The position numbers were made by a program, and so were the translations under genes. The notes under the pieces are model-generated. The model saw only the letters and a program-made list of their open reading frames with translations. It ran no database searches and was not told where the DNA came from. A stretch of DNA of 64,000 nt from Geosiphon pyriformis (Eukaryota; Glomeromycota; Glomeromycetes; Archaeosporales; Geosiphonaceae). Location of the stretch: positions 200,904-264,903 of the forward strand of contig JAAOMT010000563.1 in assembly GCA_016748015.1 (NCBI GenBank), read 5' to 3'. Of this stretch, positions 1-12,603 are shown in pieces. How positions within the stretch are numbered: the stretch's first letter is position 1; every line of letters starts with the position of its first letter.

Positions 1-259
1 TAATATAGACACAATATACTGGAGTATTTCTTATTATATAAGCATTTTCAGACAGCAACTGGCAAGCAATGATACAAAGTCTTCATAAAATAAGAATGTA
101 GACTAGTAAAAACTTTATTTATATAACTTAATACTATATGTGAATTTAAATGCCAAATTAACAAAGTCTGAATCCAATTCACATTCCTAATTATATTCTT
201 ACAAATAATATCAGAACCAGATCTAACTTTCCAATAAGCATAATAAATAGCTTTAAACA
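1..259 (-). pseudogene. LINE-A fragment, C-terminal part of ORF2
   Basis: Read on the minus strand this is a decayed copy of the region following RNase H in LINE-A. It matches the segments at 28.53-28.76 kb and 36.4-36.75 kb, including the shared PVAV and CLYN cores around an in-frame TGA at about position 47. It runs off the left edge of the window. It is separated from its upstream half (1062-1813) by an inserted LTR, and the reading frame resumes across that insertion: an FI-YNI segment on one side and FKAI on the other correspond to contiguous residues in the intact copy. No function remains. Confidence 0.75.
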
Positions 260-1061
260 TGATTATAAAAGGATTTTTTTAGTATATTTTAATTGTTAAT
301 ATCTCTTTTTAATTGCAATCAGTCTCTTATGAGTTTTTTGATTTTATGTATTGGATATTAATGATAATATATTGAAGGTTTTTTCTTGATGTTGTAATGT
401 AAGTCTTCTTTTTAATTCTAATTGTCTTTGTATATTGTGTACTTCTTCTTAAAGGCTAATTTGAAATCTACTTGCTGTTTGAAGTCTTCTCTAAGGCTAT
501 CTTTACAATTGCCTGATGTGTTTCTTTAATCTAAAAACATAAAATGTTAATAGTTTTTTTGTAATTTTTCTAAGTATATAATAAAACTTTTTCAATTTAA
601 TTAGTAACCATGTAAATAATCTTGATCAGAGATTATTTTTTTAAAGAGTTCAAAGATAGAATAATAGTTTCATTTACTAGAGAGGATATGTGAATTCTAT
701 TGTTAATCTCATAATTGTGATGTTAATTTAATTTATTATTTTTATTAATTTTTTTTTTGAATAAGATTTTATTTAGATATTTGTTGCTTTAAGTTGAAGT
801 TGTTAGATTTTTTATTATTAAAAACTATTATATATATATATAATTATTGTTTTACAAAATAACATCTTGTAATACTTTATTTCTGTTATTTCTAAATAGT
901 GCTTGCTGTTTTTACATGATAGTATTTACTGCTATTGCATGGTAGTACTTGCTGTTATTTGTAAATCATTTTTTTTTCTTTTTATAAATTGTTGCTGTGC
1001 TATTTTATGATTGGCTAATTTATATTATTTATAATTCCTATTAAATTCTTGAACTGTAACA
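260..1061 (-). mobile_element. Decayed solo LTR of the gypsy-2 family (LTR-B)
   Basis: About 800 bp aligning throughout with the reverse complement of the gypsy-2 LTR at 55677-56532 and with the LTR at the right edge of the window (63253 onward). Shared blocks include the polyadenylation-side segment near 295-320, the segment around 500-545 and the outer end reading ...GTAACA at 1056-1061. Differences are strongly biased to C-to-T and G-to-A. The tandem repeats of the intact LTR survive only as a degenerate pattern near 895-960. No internal region accompanies it, so it is a solo LTR inserted in a LINE-A copy. The target duplication could not be resolved. Confidence 0.8.
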
Positions 1062-1813
1062 ATATATTGTAAATAAAATAACAAATGTTTCTAAATACTG
1101 CTACTTTATCAGCACTAAGATATCTTTTTTTAACAAGAATAAGAAATAACAGATTCAAACATAAAGCTAAGTTAGCCAATATGTCAGCACACTTATTACT
1201 TAAAACATTTGAATGGTTTTTGACTTTAATCCAAGAAATGTTAAGATTTTTATATCAGATAGAATTTATGATACTTTGTTTCTTAAGCCAATAGTAGTTG
1301 TAAAAATCAGATAAAATCATAACTAATTTTGTAGCACATGTATTCAAAGCAGCTTGATTATCTGAATACATCCTAACATGATTGGAAGCTGAAACATACT
1401 CCAAGACCAGAGCAATTGTCTGTAATTTCATTATTATAGAAGACATTAAATTACTAATTTCAACACCAATACTTAGATTCAAGTCAGTAAAAAATACAGC
1501 TGCATTACATCTTATCCTACAGATGCCTAATTTTTTCAAAAATCTATCTGTATAAACATTAATAACATTCAAATTAGTACCAAAAAAATATTACTTGACT
1601 GAAAAAAACTTGCCAATACCAAAAACATTCACAAATTAAAAGGTAACAATAAATAATTGAATATTAAAATACAAAGCAAAATTTATTAAGTAATTACAAG
1701 CCAATTTGAACCAAGCAAGAACTAAACCTCTAAGATTAAGCTCTAATTATTAAAACAAAAAAAAATAAAAAACCAAAACCAAAAACTAACAAATTTAAAT
1801 AAGCCAAAACCAT
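1062..1813 (-). pseudogene. LINE-A fragment with RNase H domain
   Basis: The minus-strand reading at 1255-1572 gives an RNase H-like stretch with the YTDR motif (first catalytic Asp) and a downstream SDNQAA segment matching LDSQAA in the 12-29 kb copy. The same domain sits at 37051-37383. Downstream, 1062-1250 continues into the linker after RNase H. Upstream, the element fades into A+T-rich sequence and is interrupted at about 1814 by an LTR. It is a fossil, with several in-frame stops. Confidence 0.75.
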
Positions 1814-2727
1814 TATTACAAGTGATTATTTGGGGTCTCAAATCAAATAACAAACCCATAACTTGGTGCTTAATAGCTGTTATGATAGTGGTATCTGAAA
1901 ATTTTTGTAATCTGAAAGTTTTGGGTTGGAGTTCTTTGTATAATAGACAGAGATTCAATGGTTGTTTTATTAATAGCCTTCTGAAATTGCAATTCTGTCA
2001 AATTTTTTTCTTTAATATAGTGGCCAATTTATTTTAGCAGTTGTGTTTTTTTGGTAAGCTATCCTTAATTTTTGAGTTTTCTACTCTTATTTCTGGGTCT
2101 TTTATCAGGTTATTCTTGATGTTAATAAATCAGCACTTAATTCTTAATCAATTAATAAATAACAAAAGAAATAAAATACAAAAGAAAATCAAAGACATAA
2201 AATGTAAGCCAAGACAATAAAGTTAATATCCCATCAATAACCATAATTAAGAGCTATTGTTTTAGTGTAATTAAGTGTTGGATATTATCAATATGAAGTA
2301 TCAATAATAGAGAATTAAGTCAAATTTTCAATTAAGTAATAGTAATATATAAGAAGTAATAATAAGTATGGTTTTTTTTAATCTTTAATGATCTTCACTT
2401 TGGTTAATAGTAACTATTCTTAAAGTAATAAAGGAGAGATAGAGATAGAAATTTCTATTCTGAGTGAAAAATTGGTACTTTTCTTGTTTCTAACACTACT
2501 ATTATAAATACATAATTTTCTTTACACAAGAAATTTTTTTTCCTTGGTAAATTTTTTACAAAATTTTTGATTTTCTGAAACATTCAGGATTTCTTGAAAA
2601 ATTTTCAACTTTTCTGAAATATTTTGGATTTTCTGAATAATCCTGGATTTCTTGAAAAATTCTTTTTCTCTTCTTTTATTCTAATTGGCTAATGTGGTTT
2701 TTTTCTCTTTTCTAAGTGTAATACTAT
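1814..2727 (+). mobile_element. Solo LTR of family C (moderately decayed)
   Basis: Aligns in the same orientation with the better preserved LTR at 49051-49824: shared blocks are the opening with GATTATTTGGGGTC, a central segment around the words AAGAGCTATTGTT and GTGTAATTAAGT, and an end rich in imperfect TTCTGGAATTT repeats (2560-2660). The expected TG start has become TA. The right boundary is approximate (within about 20 bp). No coding capacity. Confidence 0.7.
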
Positions 2728-5400
2728 ATACACAGAATCTTCCAGAACCAATATTTTGGTTTTTAGACTAATAATCTTGGTAATAAAAATTTTGGTATTA
2801 TTAGAAGCCAACCAAAATATATTATCAAGTATTAAATTATTAACAAAAAAAGATACACTAAAAACATCTATATTAACACTAATAAAGTTATTAAAAAAAA
2901 TATTTCAAAAATAAATATAAAAAAATAAAGAAAAAAGAAAATTTTATAAATATGTTTAATATGGCAAAAATTTTAAAACTTTGTTATTAAAAAATTTTAC
3001 AGAATATTTAAGCATACTTAAATAAAAATTTAAAGAAAATAAAGCAAAAAAATAAAATTAACCAAAATACCAAAAAAAACAATTTTATAAAAAATTATAT
3101 TGAAATAAAAATTAGTTATATTACTATCAACTATTTAAGTTCATAATATATATTTAAATACCAAAAAATAAAACACAAAAATCTGTTTTTTAACATAAAA
3201 ATAAGCAAGATATAAATATATCTTCTTAAAAAATAACTGTTTAGAGAATTTTTTAATAGAAAAATATAAAAAATTAACTTGATCATACTTTAAAATTGAA
3301 TGTTTAAGACAATTATATTTATTACAACAAATTAAATCCAACTTAGTTTAAAAAAATTTAATATTATCAAAAACAAAAACAGTACAAAATACATAATTAA
3401 AAATCTTTTTATATTTAAAACATATTGTTGTTTAATAAAGTTTAGTACTAATAGCAAAAAAACGATTTATTATATAAGTTTTTTTACTTATTTTATTTAA
3501 TATTAAATCTAAATTATAAATTATAGTTTTTATTAATAATATAAACAATATTTTAAAATAGTTTTTAAAAGTCTAAATATTTCAATCCAATATAGTTTTT
3601 ATTATATGTACTAAGTTTTTTCTAATAAGTATTAATTAATTTTTAGCTAATAAATTAGCTTAATTTAATTCAGTAAATTTTATTATAGTCTTTTACTATA
3701 ACTTAATTAATTATAATTGAATAGATATTATTTAATCATATTTAGACAAAATTAAAACAATTTTTTTTTTAAACATATTATAAAAATTTTTTTAATAATT
3801 ATAATCTAATCTGAATGAATTTTTTGTTTTTTAATATTGTTATTAACTTGAATATTGTTTTTATTAACCAATATTGCAGTTTGATTTATATTTTTTTTTA
3901 ATATAAATCTAAATCTAAAAAAATTTTTAAATTTTAAGAAGATAATAATTCTTCTAAAATTATTTATTTTTGAGAAAATTTTTCTGATAATTTATACTTT
4001 AATTATTGTAAATTTGCTCTTAATTGCCAAAAAATTGATATTTAAAATATAAAATTTTTTGATAAAAACTTTTATTTAAGTTTTTACTATCTTGAAATTA
4101 ATTTATTTTTGTTTAAAAAATGTTAAAAAAAGAGGAAAAAAGTTTTTTATCTTTTTCAAAAAAACCAAGAGAAAAATTACATTCTAAACTAGTATTAATT
4201 CTATTAACTTTGAAAATTATAGCTACTAAATCCAAAAAAAACCATTACTACTGTTTATAAAAGCATTATTACTTTTATTATCACAAATTTACTAATTATA
4301 TCTAAATAAATATTATTTTTAAAACCAGTTTTAACCAAAAAAATATTTTATTATTATTAAAATGTTTAATATTATCAAAAGAAACTCTTTTTTTTTGGAA
4401 AAAAAAATTACTAATTAGATTATAAAAAATTTTTTAAGATATCTTTTTTTTAAACATGCTGTTACTTAAAACAGTTTTTAAGCTTATTACAAAAAAGTTA
4501 TTTATTTAAAAAATAATAAATAAGATAAATAAAAATTTTTTTTTAAAAAATTGCTCTTTAAAAAATTTTGAATATAAAAAAAAAAGAAGTTTTTTGTTTT
4601 ATAAGTTATATTTAGTTTAAAATATGTGATTATTATATTGTATTAGATAGTAATTGATTTTTATTTATTAATTTAATAAAAAAAACTATTAATTAAATTA
4701 TAAATAATAAAATAAAAATAATATTATAAATTAATTAATTCAAATTTTAAATAATAATAATTAATTAGTTTGGTTTTTAATAATAATAATTTAATTGTAA
4801 TTATACAAAAAATAGTGTTTTTAAATAAGTTTTTTTTTGTAAATTTAATATAATTTAGTTATATATAAAAAATACATGAATTTTAATTTTAAATACTTAA
4901 TTATTGTATTATAATAGATAATAATAAAATTTTATATGTTAAATAAAATAAAAATAAACATAAAAAATAATTACTTTTAAAAATAAATTAATTTTGTATT
5001 AAAAAATTATTATTAAATCATTATATTTAATAATATTAATATTAATTTAAAAATTATATTATAATATTATTTAATAAAGATAAAATATTTTATTTTATTT
5101 TTTAAATATTGTTATTAAGTTTTGTAAACCAATAAAAAAACAAAAATTTATTTAAATACTAAAATTTTAATAATAATAATAATTAATTAATATTTTAAAT
5201 TTTTTTTTGAATTTTGGATTTATAAATAAAAGAAAATATATTTTTAATATATTTATTGTTTTTTATATTAATCTTTTTTTAATTTTTATTAATAATTAAA
5301 TAGTGGTTAATTAAATATAAAAAATATATAAATAATAAATTTATTAAAATTTGCATATTTAATTTATAATTATATAAATTTGTTTAAGTTAAAAGAAGAA
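2728..5400. other. A+T-rich desert
   Basis: About 2.7 kb of extremely A+T-rich sequence with poly-A and poly-T runs and only short random open frames. No gene, RNA or recognisable repeat boundary is visible. By analogy with other deserts in this window, which do contain recognisable LTR and LINE ghosts, it is probably decayed transposon sequence, but I could not align it to a family by eye. Confidence 0.5.
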
Positions 5401-6150
5401 ATCTGGTTGTTGTTATTAATAAGAAGACATAAACGTCACGTTAAGTGTATAATGTTGTCTTGATTGGCCGAGTGGCTGGTCACGTGTTAAAAACTCATAT
5501 ATTTTTGTTGTATTGTAGTATTATTTTGATTCATAACAATATTTTATTAATTTTAAATATTATTATATTTATTTTTCTTTTTGCAAAAACAACATTCCAA
5601 TATATTTTACAAATATTCATTTTTAAACACAATATCTCAAATTGATATTTTTAGCAAGTATAATAAACTACTTTTTTGTTTGTAGCCTAACCAAAAATAG
5701 CTAATGCATTAAAGTTTTATCGCACTTCCATAACTGTCTCAATTCGTTTTCGATACGGAATTGCGTGTCACCCTTCCTTGACCAGCCTATAAATCCCACT
5801 GAGAACCTCGGGTTCGAAGCTTAGAATGTGCAGACATTTTCCAGCAATTGAATAAATGGTTAAAGAAGAGGGCGCTTCCCATTATTCGCCCCTTGTCGAA
5901 AATATTCCCGGTGAATTGAGGCAGTCACTGCTAATGAAGGGGTGATAAGATGTTATTCTATTAGTAATTTTGGTTAAGTTACAAATAAAAAAGAAATCGT
6001 TAAATTATTGGATCTGGATCCTGAAATAGTTGCCTTAGGAATATTTATGAGCATCATCAATCTTAAAATTGGTTGCCATTTTTTATATATAGAATCATCG
6101 AGACTGGTTGCTTTTAATAAAGTTATTTGAACAACTTTAGGTAACTGTGC
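5401..6150. other. Mixed-composition region upstream of the tRNA, no gene identified
   Basis: Base composition rises sharply from about 5430, and 5690-5960 is the first non-A+T-rich sequence in the window. No convincing coding exon is seen. A 47-codon open stretch at roughly 5984-6130 (plus) has no start codon or splice sites. The segment at 5740-5780 resembles part of U6 snRNA on the minus strand but lacks the rest of that RNA. It could hold an unrecognised noncoding RNA or regulatory DNA for the gene island. Confidence 0.4.
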
Positions 6151-6222
6151 GGTTTCGTGGTGTAATGGTTAGCACCCAGGACTTTGAATCCTGTAATCCG
6201 AGTTCGATTCTCGGCGAGACCT
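6151..6222 (+). tRNA. tRNA-Gln (anticodon UUG)
   Basis: A 72-nt cloverleaf can be folded by eye. The acceptor stem pairs GGTTTCG with CGAGACC (one G-U). The D-arm holds TGGTGTAATGGTTAGCA, and the anticodon loop CTTTGAA (6182-6188) carries TTG at 6184-6186. The T-loop is TTCGATT, flanked by a CCGAG/CTCGG stem. There is no intron. The discriminator is T. The gene decodes CAA. It lies about 370 bp beyond the 3' end of the MED27-like gene. The segment 6223-6595 between them holds no feature I recognise. Confidence 0.93.
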
Positions 6223-6595
6223 CGGATTAACACTTCAGCTCTTTAAAGTAATGATATTTTGATTGTCATGATTTTGCATCATTAGTCACAATGCCGTCCA
6301 TTTCAAGAATAGATTAACTGATTTCATTATGAAGACAAATTTCGTTTTAAAATAGGACTCGAGTCTGATCCTTTAAACCTTGCTTGTGTAGATCTTATTT
6401 AGAGCTCCACAGCCATTCGAATCTTCAAACCTAAAATTGTCATGCCCAATTAAGATCTCCGATATTTAAATCTTTAATAAGGAGCTTTACTCCTACATAT
6501 GATTGTATTGCGATGATTATGATACTTTTTGCTCTCAGATCATCAGTTTAGGTAGTATATCAGTCTGCTAGGGAAATTAGAGATAAAAAATATTC

Positions 6596-8406
6596 TTATT
6601 CCTCTAGAAAGTTATCTTTTGGTAGACAACCCCGATGAAATGCCAGCAATTGCCCTTCGGGTGATAAAACCCTTAAGGTTGGTAGCATAAATTTTTCTTC
6701 GGAATTTTGAAGAGCGAGATGCTTTTCACATTTATGACAGGTTACGGAAAAAATATCATGATAATTCGATATCCAGTCCTGAATCACGAATTGAAATTGA
6801 TTGTTAACATTTTACATAAATATAAGAATATCAAATTATTACTCAATTACCAGGAGAGTAGGTATCATATCCTCTTGATCAAATTTAGAGAGATTATCCA
6901 TTGCGATCTGGGTGAGTCTTTGGAATAGAAGGAAGTCGGAGGAATCATTTATAGTCTTCTGTAAAGCGATAAAGGATGAAAAGGTAGGGCTTTTCCAAAA
7001 ATTTGGTATTTGAGATTAATTTATTAAGGGATTCAGATTTAAGCGTACCCTCTCATGATAGCCAAATATAGCCAGACGTGATAACAGAACAAAAGTACTT
7101 CCATCATCTTCCTCGTATTTTAACGAAATTCCAGCCTTGATGACATTGTTGAAACTCACCTAATATGTTTGTTATTGAAATAGCCATTAAAAAGTGATCA
7201 TGGATACTTTGATATGAGAATAATCGTTGAAAGCACCAATATAAGTAAGTAACCATTATCCCTGACAATCTCCCTTTGACATCCGGTTTGAGCTTTTCTA
7301 GTTCCACATCATAGGCTCGCTCTTTCGCTTCAGCTAACCATCGATCAATTAGATTGACTAATTCACTGAAAAAAAAGAACAAAGAAATTAACGATAAAAG
7401 TGGTTTTCATTAAATGATAAAGCCTTGTAATCACCTGGCATTGTCTTTTTGGACAATTTTTGGGACAGATGACCCATCAAGCATGTCTTTTTCATACAAG
7501 TCTACCGACTGACGATTGAAATTTATTTTGTACTTTCGAGAAAAGATTCTATGGATAGTGGAAGGATGATTAATAATTTTTATATTAGATTATTATAAGA
7601 GTTTGAGCTAATTTCTCACCTTGTCGCTCGTTGACTATGAGTTCGCATTTTTTCTGCGTGATTTATCCCTTGTCCAAGCTTCTCAGGAAATTCTTTTGTT
7701 GTCGGGTTTATACTGTTTTTTTTTAATTTGTTCAATTGAATTAGTCGTAAAAAGTTATAAACGCAGATATTTTCATATGAATCACTTACAATATCGGTGG
7801 GTTCGTCTCCCACTCAAAGGCTATTCTCTGTCCATGCTTTATTTCATCTGGGATCCATGATTTTAAAAAACTCTTAATTTAATATGGCAATTTTTCAGTT
7901 GGTTTCAGGGAACGTTTACCTTCAGAATCATTCAGCATTTTGAAAAGCCGAGCTAAGCATTTTAGGGAATCTTGGTGTAGTTTAAGAAAGTTTTTTTCGG
8001 TTGAAGTCCGCGTGAAGCGATCATCGTCACTGTTGCTAAGAGCTCTACTTTGAGCTTTTTCTCAAACCAGGTCACGAAAAAAAATCAAAATATTTTAAAA
8101 ATTGAAAAGGTTTTTTGTATTCCCGAATTAAAGAGCTTTGTGTACCTCTTGTTGGAAAAGCTCCAAAATCAAATGTTGAGTCATTTTCTGAATTCTTTTC
8201 AATATCCCACAACTCCTCAATACTTTTACAAGAATGTTTGACCGAAACTCGTAGCTCGTTGATCTGAGAGAGGGTAGATTATCAGGTTAAGTCAAAAACA
8301 AGGAAAGCAATTTCATGAAAATTGTTCATATTGAAGATCTTACAGCAGTCAACAAGAGGCCCAGTTTATCTGAAGCACTTTTCAAATAATCGAGTTCAGA
8401 GTTCAT
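6596..8406 (-). CDS. MED27: Mediator complex subunit 27 (MED27-like), 10 exons
   Basis: Mediator bridges gene-specific activators and RNA polymerase II in the nucleus; Med27 belongs to its tail/upper module. Exons in order of translation: 8344-8406, 8146-8263, 7920-8054, 7790-7847, 7620-7712, 7435-7548, 7254-7365, 7049-7159, 6851-6958, 6596-6778. They sum to 1095 nt (364 residues) and every phase closes. Introns are 69-94 bp, all GT-AG; the seventh donor (GTTACT) is weak. The N-terminus is helical, as in MED27. The C-terminal exon carries the family's zinc-binding-like signature: CHKC, then FHRGC about 35 residues later. The length is somewhat above that of animal MED27 (about 310). The start is the ATG opening exon 1. 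Identity rests on the C-terminal domain and overall layout; homology of the middle is weak by eye. Confidence 0.8.
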
Positions 8407-9237
8407 TATTTGAAACGTGTCTTTTTGAGGTGGTTATAATTTCTTTTAAAATTTTTAGCTTTTAAGTAAGGAAACCCATTCTATTTCAAAAATAACCAAT
8501 TCCAACTTCGGATCGTGTAAAGGTAAAAGGACTTTTTTGGTCTCGAAAAACTTACCCAGAATCAACTAAATATGGAGATGGTTTAAACCACAAATTTTAA
8601 TTTTACGTAAGACCTTTCAATTTATAAATTTTCTTGGTGGATTTGACAAAAACTTAGGAATCGTAAATTTTCAAAGCTTGAAAACTCAAAAATAATTATA
8701 AAAAATAGCTCTAATAACAATATTATTAATAATTACTTATTTAAATAGTCAAATTATATGTACATATTAAAATTTGTAAACAATTAAATTTTTTAATATT
8801 AACTATTTTAACAAATATATATATTATTAAATAATTATAATAAAAATTTAACTTAATAACAAAAATAATTGTAAATAAGTTAAAAATTATAAAGATTAAT
8901 CTATAAACTATTTTACAGCTTTTACATTTTGATAATTTTATTATTACTATATACAAACAAGGTCTGTTGTTTAAAAAAAGTGCCTTTTGGAAAGAGAAAT
9001 GTTAGCATCAATATCACCTGACCAAAATCCAATTGAAATTAACATAGCCAGGAAGGGGTCGAATACTTTTGTATTTGCGAAAATGGATTTTTACGCGAAT
9101 CGATTATTTGAAAGATTTATATCAACTATTTCCATCTGCAAATATTTGATTGGCTAACGAAATCTGGTATTTAAATTTCTGGTCAACCATTGCAACTATT
9201 AAAAATCCTGAACCTTGACGTTTTTTCGTTCACAATT
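8407..9237. promoter_or_regulatory. Intergenic region between the divergent MED27-like and PWP1-like genes
   Basis: About 830 bp separating two start codons that face away from each other, so it must contain both promoters. No confident TATA box or factor site was picked out. The middle (about 8690-8960) is an abrupt A+T-rich block resembling the transposon deserts, flanked by normal-composition sequence, and may be a small decayed insertion. No coding frame is seen. Confidence 0.5.
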
Positions 9238-11408
9238 ATGATATCTTCTTTGTGTTGGGTTCGTAAAGGCGTAGCAGCTGAACTACCGGAGGTAATTGAA
9301 TCAAAAAGGAGCTTATATAATTTATAATCATTAGCTCCATTATTTACTTTGGTAACTAGAAATATGAGCTAACCGAACAAGAGTTTGAACGCATCGATAA
9401 ACTCACGGCCGGTGAGCTGAAGGAAGCTCAAGAGGAACTGAAAGAGTGTCATATCTCATTCTTTTTATGGCTTTCATATCGATCAATTTTTTTTCTCTAT
9501 TAAATCCTGCAATGTTTGATTATCAGAGTTAAAGAAGAGCAAATGAAAGACGCCCAAACAATTGACCCTGAATTGGCTGAATACAAATTGGATGAGTACG
9601 ATGATGAAGCAATAGAGGGTGAACGTAAGTCGTATCCTTTATTCCTTAAAACACAAATTATTCCACGAATGAAAATATCATGATTATTTTTTTTGGTAAT
9701 CTCCATAATTAGCCTTGAACTTTTTTGGAAATTTGAAAGCCTTAACATATTACACGTCAAATGATGAAGACCCTTTTATAACGCTGAATGATGAGGTAAA
9801 CTACTTATAAAAATTTGAACTCCCATCATTCCTCAATTAATGTTTTAAATTTGAATCAAGGATGACGACGAAACAGGCGATGTACGAATTTTGCCCACAG
9901 ACAATATTTTGGTAGCTGCCAGGACTGAGGATGAAATCTCACAACTGGAGATATATGTATACGAAGAATCCAATGAAAATGTCTACGTGCACCACGATAT
10001 CATGCTGCCTTCTTTCCCGTTATGTTTGGAATGGCTAGATTTTCGATTAGGCCGAAAACTCGATTTACAAGGAGGAGGGAACTATATCGCTGTCGGGACC
10101 TTTGAGCCTGAAATTGAAATTTGGGATTTGGACACATTGGAGTCTATGTATCCTGATGCGATTTTAGGGAAACACGAGGAGCAAGAGAAAAAAGGAAAAA
10201 AGAAAAAAAGACAAAAGGTAACAGAATATAATTCATGGCTTCAACAACTTAATTTTTAATGACTCATCTCTCCAAATAAGGCGAATTCAAAATACCATAC
10301 TGATGCTGTAATGTCTTTGGCATGGAACAAACAACACAGGTAAACAAATCAAACAGAATTGATTTCCTCAATAGTGAAAAAATTCATAAATTTTGTTTCA
10401 ATTTTTTGTTAGAAATATTCTTGCAAGCTCATCTGCTGATAAAACTGTTAAGCTATGGGATCTTCGAACTTTGACTTGCGCCCATTCATTTGATCATCAC
10501 AAAGATAAGGTGGGACATCTTGACTTCTGTACAGCTCTAAAGTGCGGTAAAGATAACAACCCTATTCCACCTTATAACTAATGATAGGATATTTTTTAGG
10601 TTCAACAAGTTCAATGGCATCCAGTCGAGTCAACTATCCTTCTCACGGCATCATATGATAAAACAGTTGCAGCATTTGACAGTCGCTCGCCTCAGAATGT
10701 GGCAAGCTGGACACTCAGCTCCGATCCAGAATGTCTTCGCTGGAATCCATTTTCACCACAACAATTCTTTGTTAGCACGGAAGCAGGACTAGTTATATGT
10801 TTTGATGTTAGAAATGTTGGCAACACGGATCCGATATTCACATTACATGCTCATGATACTGCAGCCTCCTGTTTAGATGTAAATTCATTTGTTGAAGGAT
10901 GTATTGTTACCGGTTCCCCAGACAAGACAGTAAAAATTTGGGACGTCAAAGATCAGAAACCTAATATGGTTACAAGTCGTGAGTTGGGCGTGGTACGTGA
11001 CAACAAAATTCTTTATAATTTTAATTTAAAATCCATTAAAAGTTTGCATTTGGTATTTATTACATTTCTAGGGTAAGGTCTTTTCTGCACAATTTTGTCC
11101 AGATTCACCTTTTCAGTTAGCCGTGGCAGGGTCAAAGGGTAGTGTTTACATATGGGATCTTGCGACAAACGCTGGTGTGCGTCATGCGTTTGAAGGAAGG
11201 GGTATTCCAATTGGTGCAAGCCAAATTTCGGTGATAGATGTAAGCCTTCAATTACAATCATTCATTTGGACAGAGACAGCATTCAATATATTATATTTAT
11301 TTTCAATAGAAAACACCAGTCACATTAGCCAATGATCAAGAAGAAAGCGAATCAGATGAAGATAGTGAAGTTGATGAAATGGAAGATGATAGTGAAGAAG
11401 ATGTATAA
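9238..11408 (+). CDS. PWP1: Periodic tryptophan protein 1 homologue (WD40, ribosome biogenesis), 10 exons
   Basis: PWP1 is a nucleolar/nuclear WD40 protein needed for large-subunit rRNA processing. Exons: 9238-9291, 9360-9445, 9527-9624, 9713-9795, 9861-10217, 10281-10339, 10413-10509, 10600-10992, 11072-11239, 11310-11408, totalling 1494 nt (497 residues, close to the usual 500). All introns (63-90 bp) are GT-AG and all phases agree. Family hallmarks are an N-terminal CWVRKGVA segment, an acidic ELAEYKLDEYDDE stretch (about residues 65-78), a FITLNDE-type motif and a conserved YVHHDIMLP block. WD repeats follow, ending in IWDLD, LWDLR, IWDVK and IWDLA. A Lys-rich loop (about residues 212-226) follows the first blade and the tail is strongly acidic. 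The start ATG fits the family N-terminus. It is divergent from MED27, with an A+T-rich 3' flank. Confidence 0.92.
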
Positions 11409-12428
11409 TTAATTTATTCCTAATATTTTAAACAAATGATAAGAAATAAAAAAAAAATTATAATCACATTTATCAACAAAATCACACCCAAAAAACTGGA
11501 ATTTGATTTAAAATTTTCTTAAAATTTTATTAATGAAAAAACAAAACAAAACTTAATTTTAAAAACTGTTTTTAGTCAACTCAAATCAAATATATAATTA
11601 AAATTACAACAATTTAAATATTAATTAACACATATATATAATAATTTAACATAATTATTATTGAAATAATAGTTAAAACTTTAAAAAACAATAAACAATA
11701 GAACCAATATTATTAAAAATAATAAAACTTTGTAGAATTTTTTAACATTAAATTAAGTTTAAAGTTAATTTAATTTAATTTAAAATATACAAATTAAATT
11801 AAATTTATACAGAATTTTTTATTAAAATATTTATACATATTTGATATTTTAATTAAATTTATTTAATTACAACTTTATTAAAGTCTTAAATTTTTTTGAT
11901 TTAATTTACTCTTTAAAAATTAAAATTTTGAATTTTTATTTAAATTAAGTAATAAAAACAATATTTTTTTTAATATTAACAAATAACTATTTAATTATTT
12001 ATTAATATATATTAATAATAGTTTTTTAAAAAAACCAAATAACAAAAAAATCTTAAAAATAATTATTAATAATTGAAATCTTTAATATTATATTGGTTAA
12101 TTATAATAGTTTTTTTAAAATTATTTAACTATTTAATAAAATTTTGTGTATTATTTTTGTATTTAAAAATAGTTTAATATTTTAAAATATTAATAATATA
12201 TTTATATTTACTAAAAAAAATTATTAGTTTAAATATAATAGTTTTTTATAGAAAATTTTGAATTATCTAAAGAAAACTTAAAACAAAAATAATTAACAAC
12301 TTTTTTTTGTTTTAAAAAAGATTTTAATTAGTTAATCAACAATTATTTAAATTTAGATAATAATTGTTTAAAAATTATTAAATAAAAAAGTTAATTAATA
12401 TTTTTGTTTTTGTTTTTATATGTTTTTT
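11409..12428. other. A+T-rich spacer between PWP1 and LINE-A
   Basis: About 1 kb of very A+T-rich sequence with long A and T runs. It includes the PWP1 3' flank at its left end and the LINE-A target site at its right end. No gene, RNA or repeat boundary could be supported. Confidence 0.5.
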
Positions 12429-12440
12429 AAACTTAATTAA
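12429..12440. repeat. Left target-site duplication of LINE-A copy 1
   Basis: The 12-bp word AAACTTAATTAA occurs immediately before the 5' end of the element and again directly after its poly-A tail at 29442-29453. The position relative to the poly-A tail is what a LINE integration predicts. The word is A+T-rich, so chance identity cannot be excluded. Confidence 0.6.
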
Positions 12441-12603
12441 TAACATAATAATAAAACTTCTTTCTTTCTCACTTTCACAAACCCTCAAAAAGCGCTTTTC
12501 TGATAAAGAAGTTTTTTATTTTATTTTTTCTTGTTAGTATTTTACAATTTCTCTTTCTAATAACCCATTTTTCGAGGTCCTGGAGACTACCTCTAGTAGC
12601 AAT

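Noticed and set aside
5735-5785. Partial resemblance to U6 snRNA on the minus strand (GTGACACGCAATTCCG-like)
   Set aside because: No ACAGAGA box, no 5' stem and no terminal U run at the expected distances, and the match needs an insertion. Probably coincidence.
5984-6130. 47-codon open stretch on the plus strand with a plausible-looking peptide
   Set aside because: No ATG at the start, no clear splice sites and no recognised domain. Too short to call.
7797-7925. Continuous reading through MED27 intron 3 (no splice)
   Set aside because: The unspliced frame meets an in-frame TAA. A GT-AG intron at 7848-7919 closes the phase with both neighbours.
12429-12440. Longer target duplication for LINE-A copy 1
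   Set aside because: Identity between the two flanks stops after AAACTTAATTAA; further similarity is just A+T bias.
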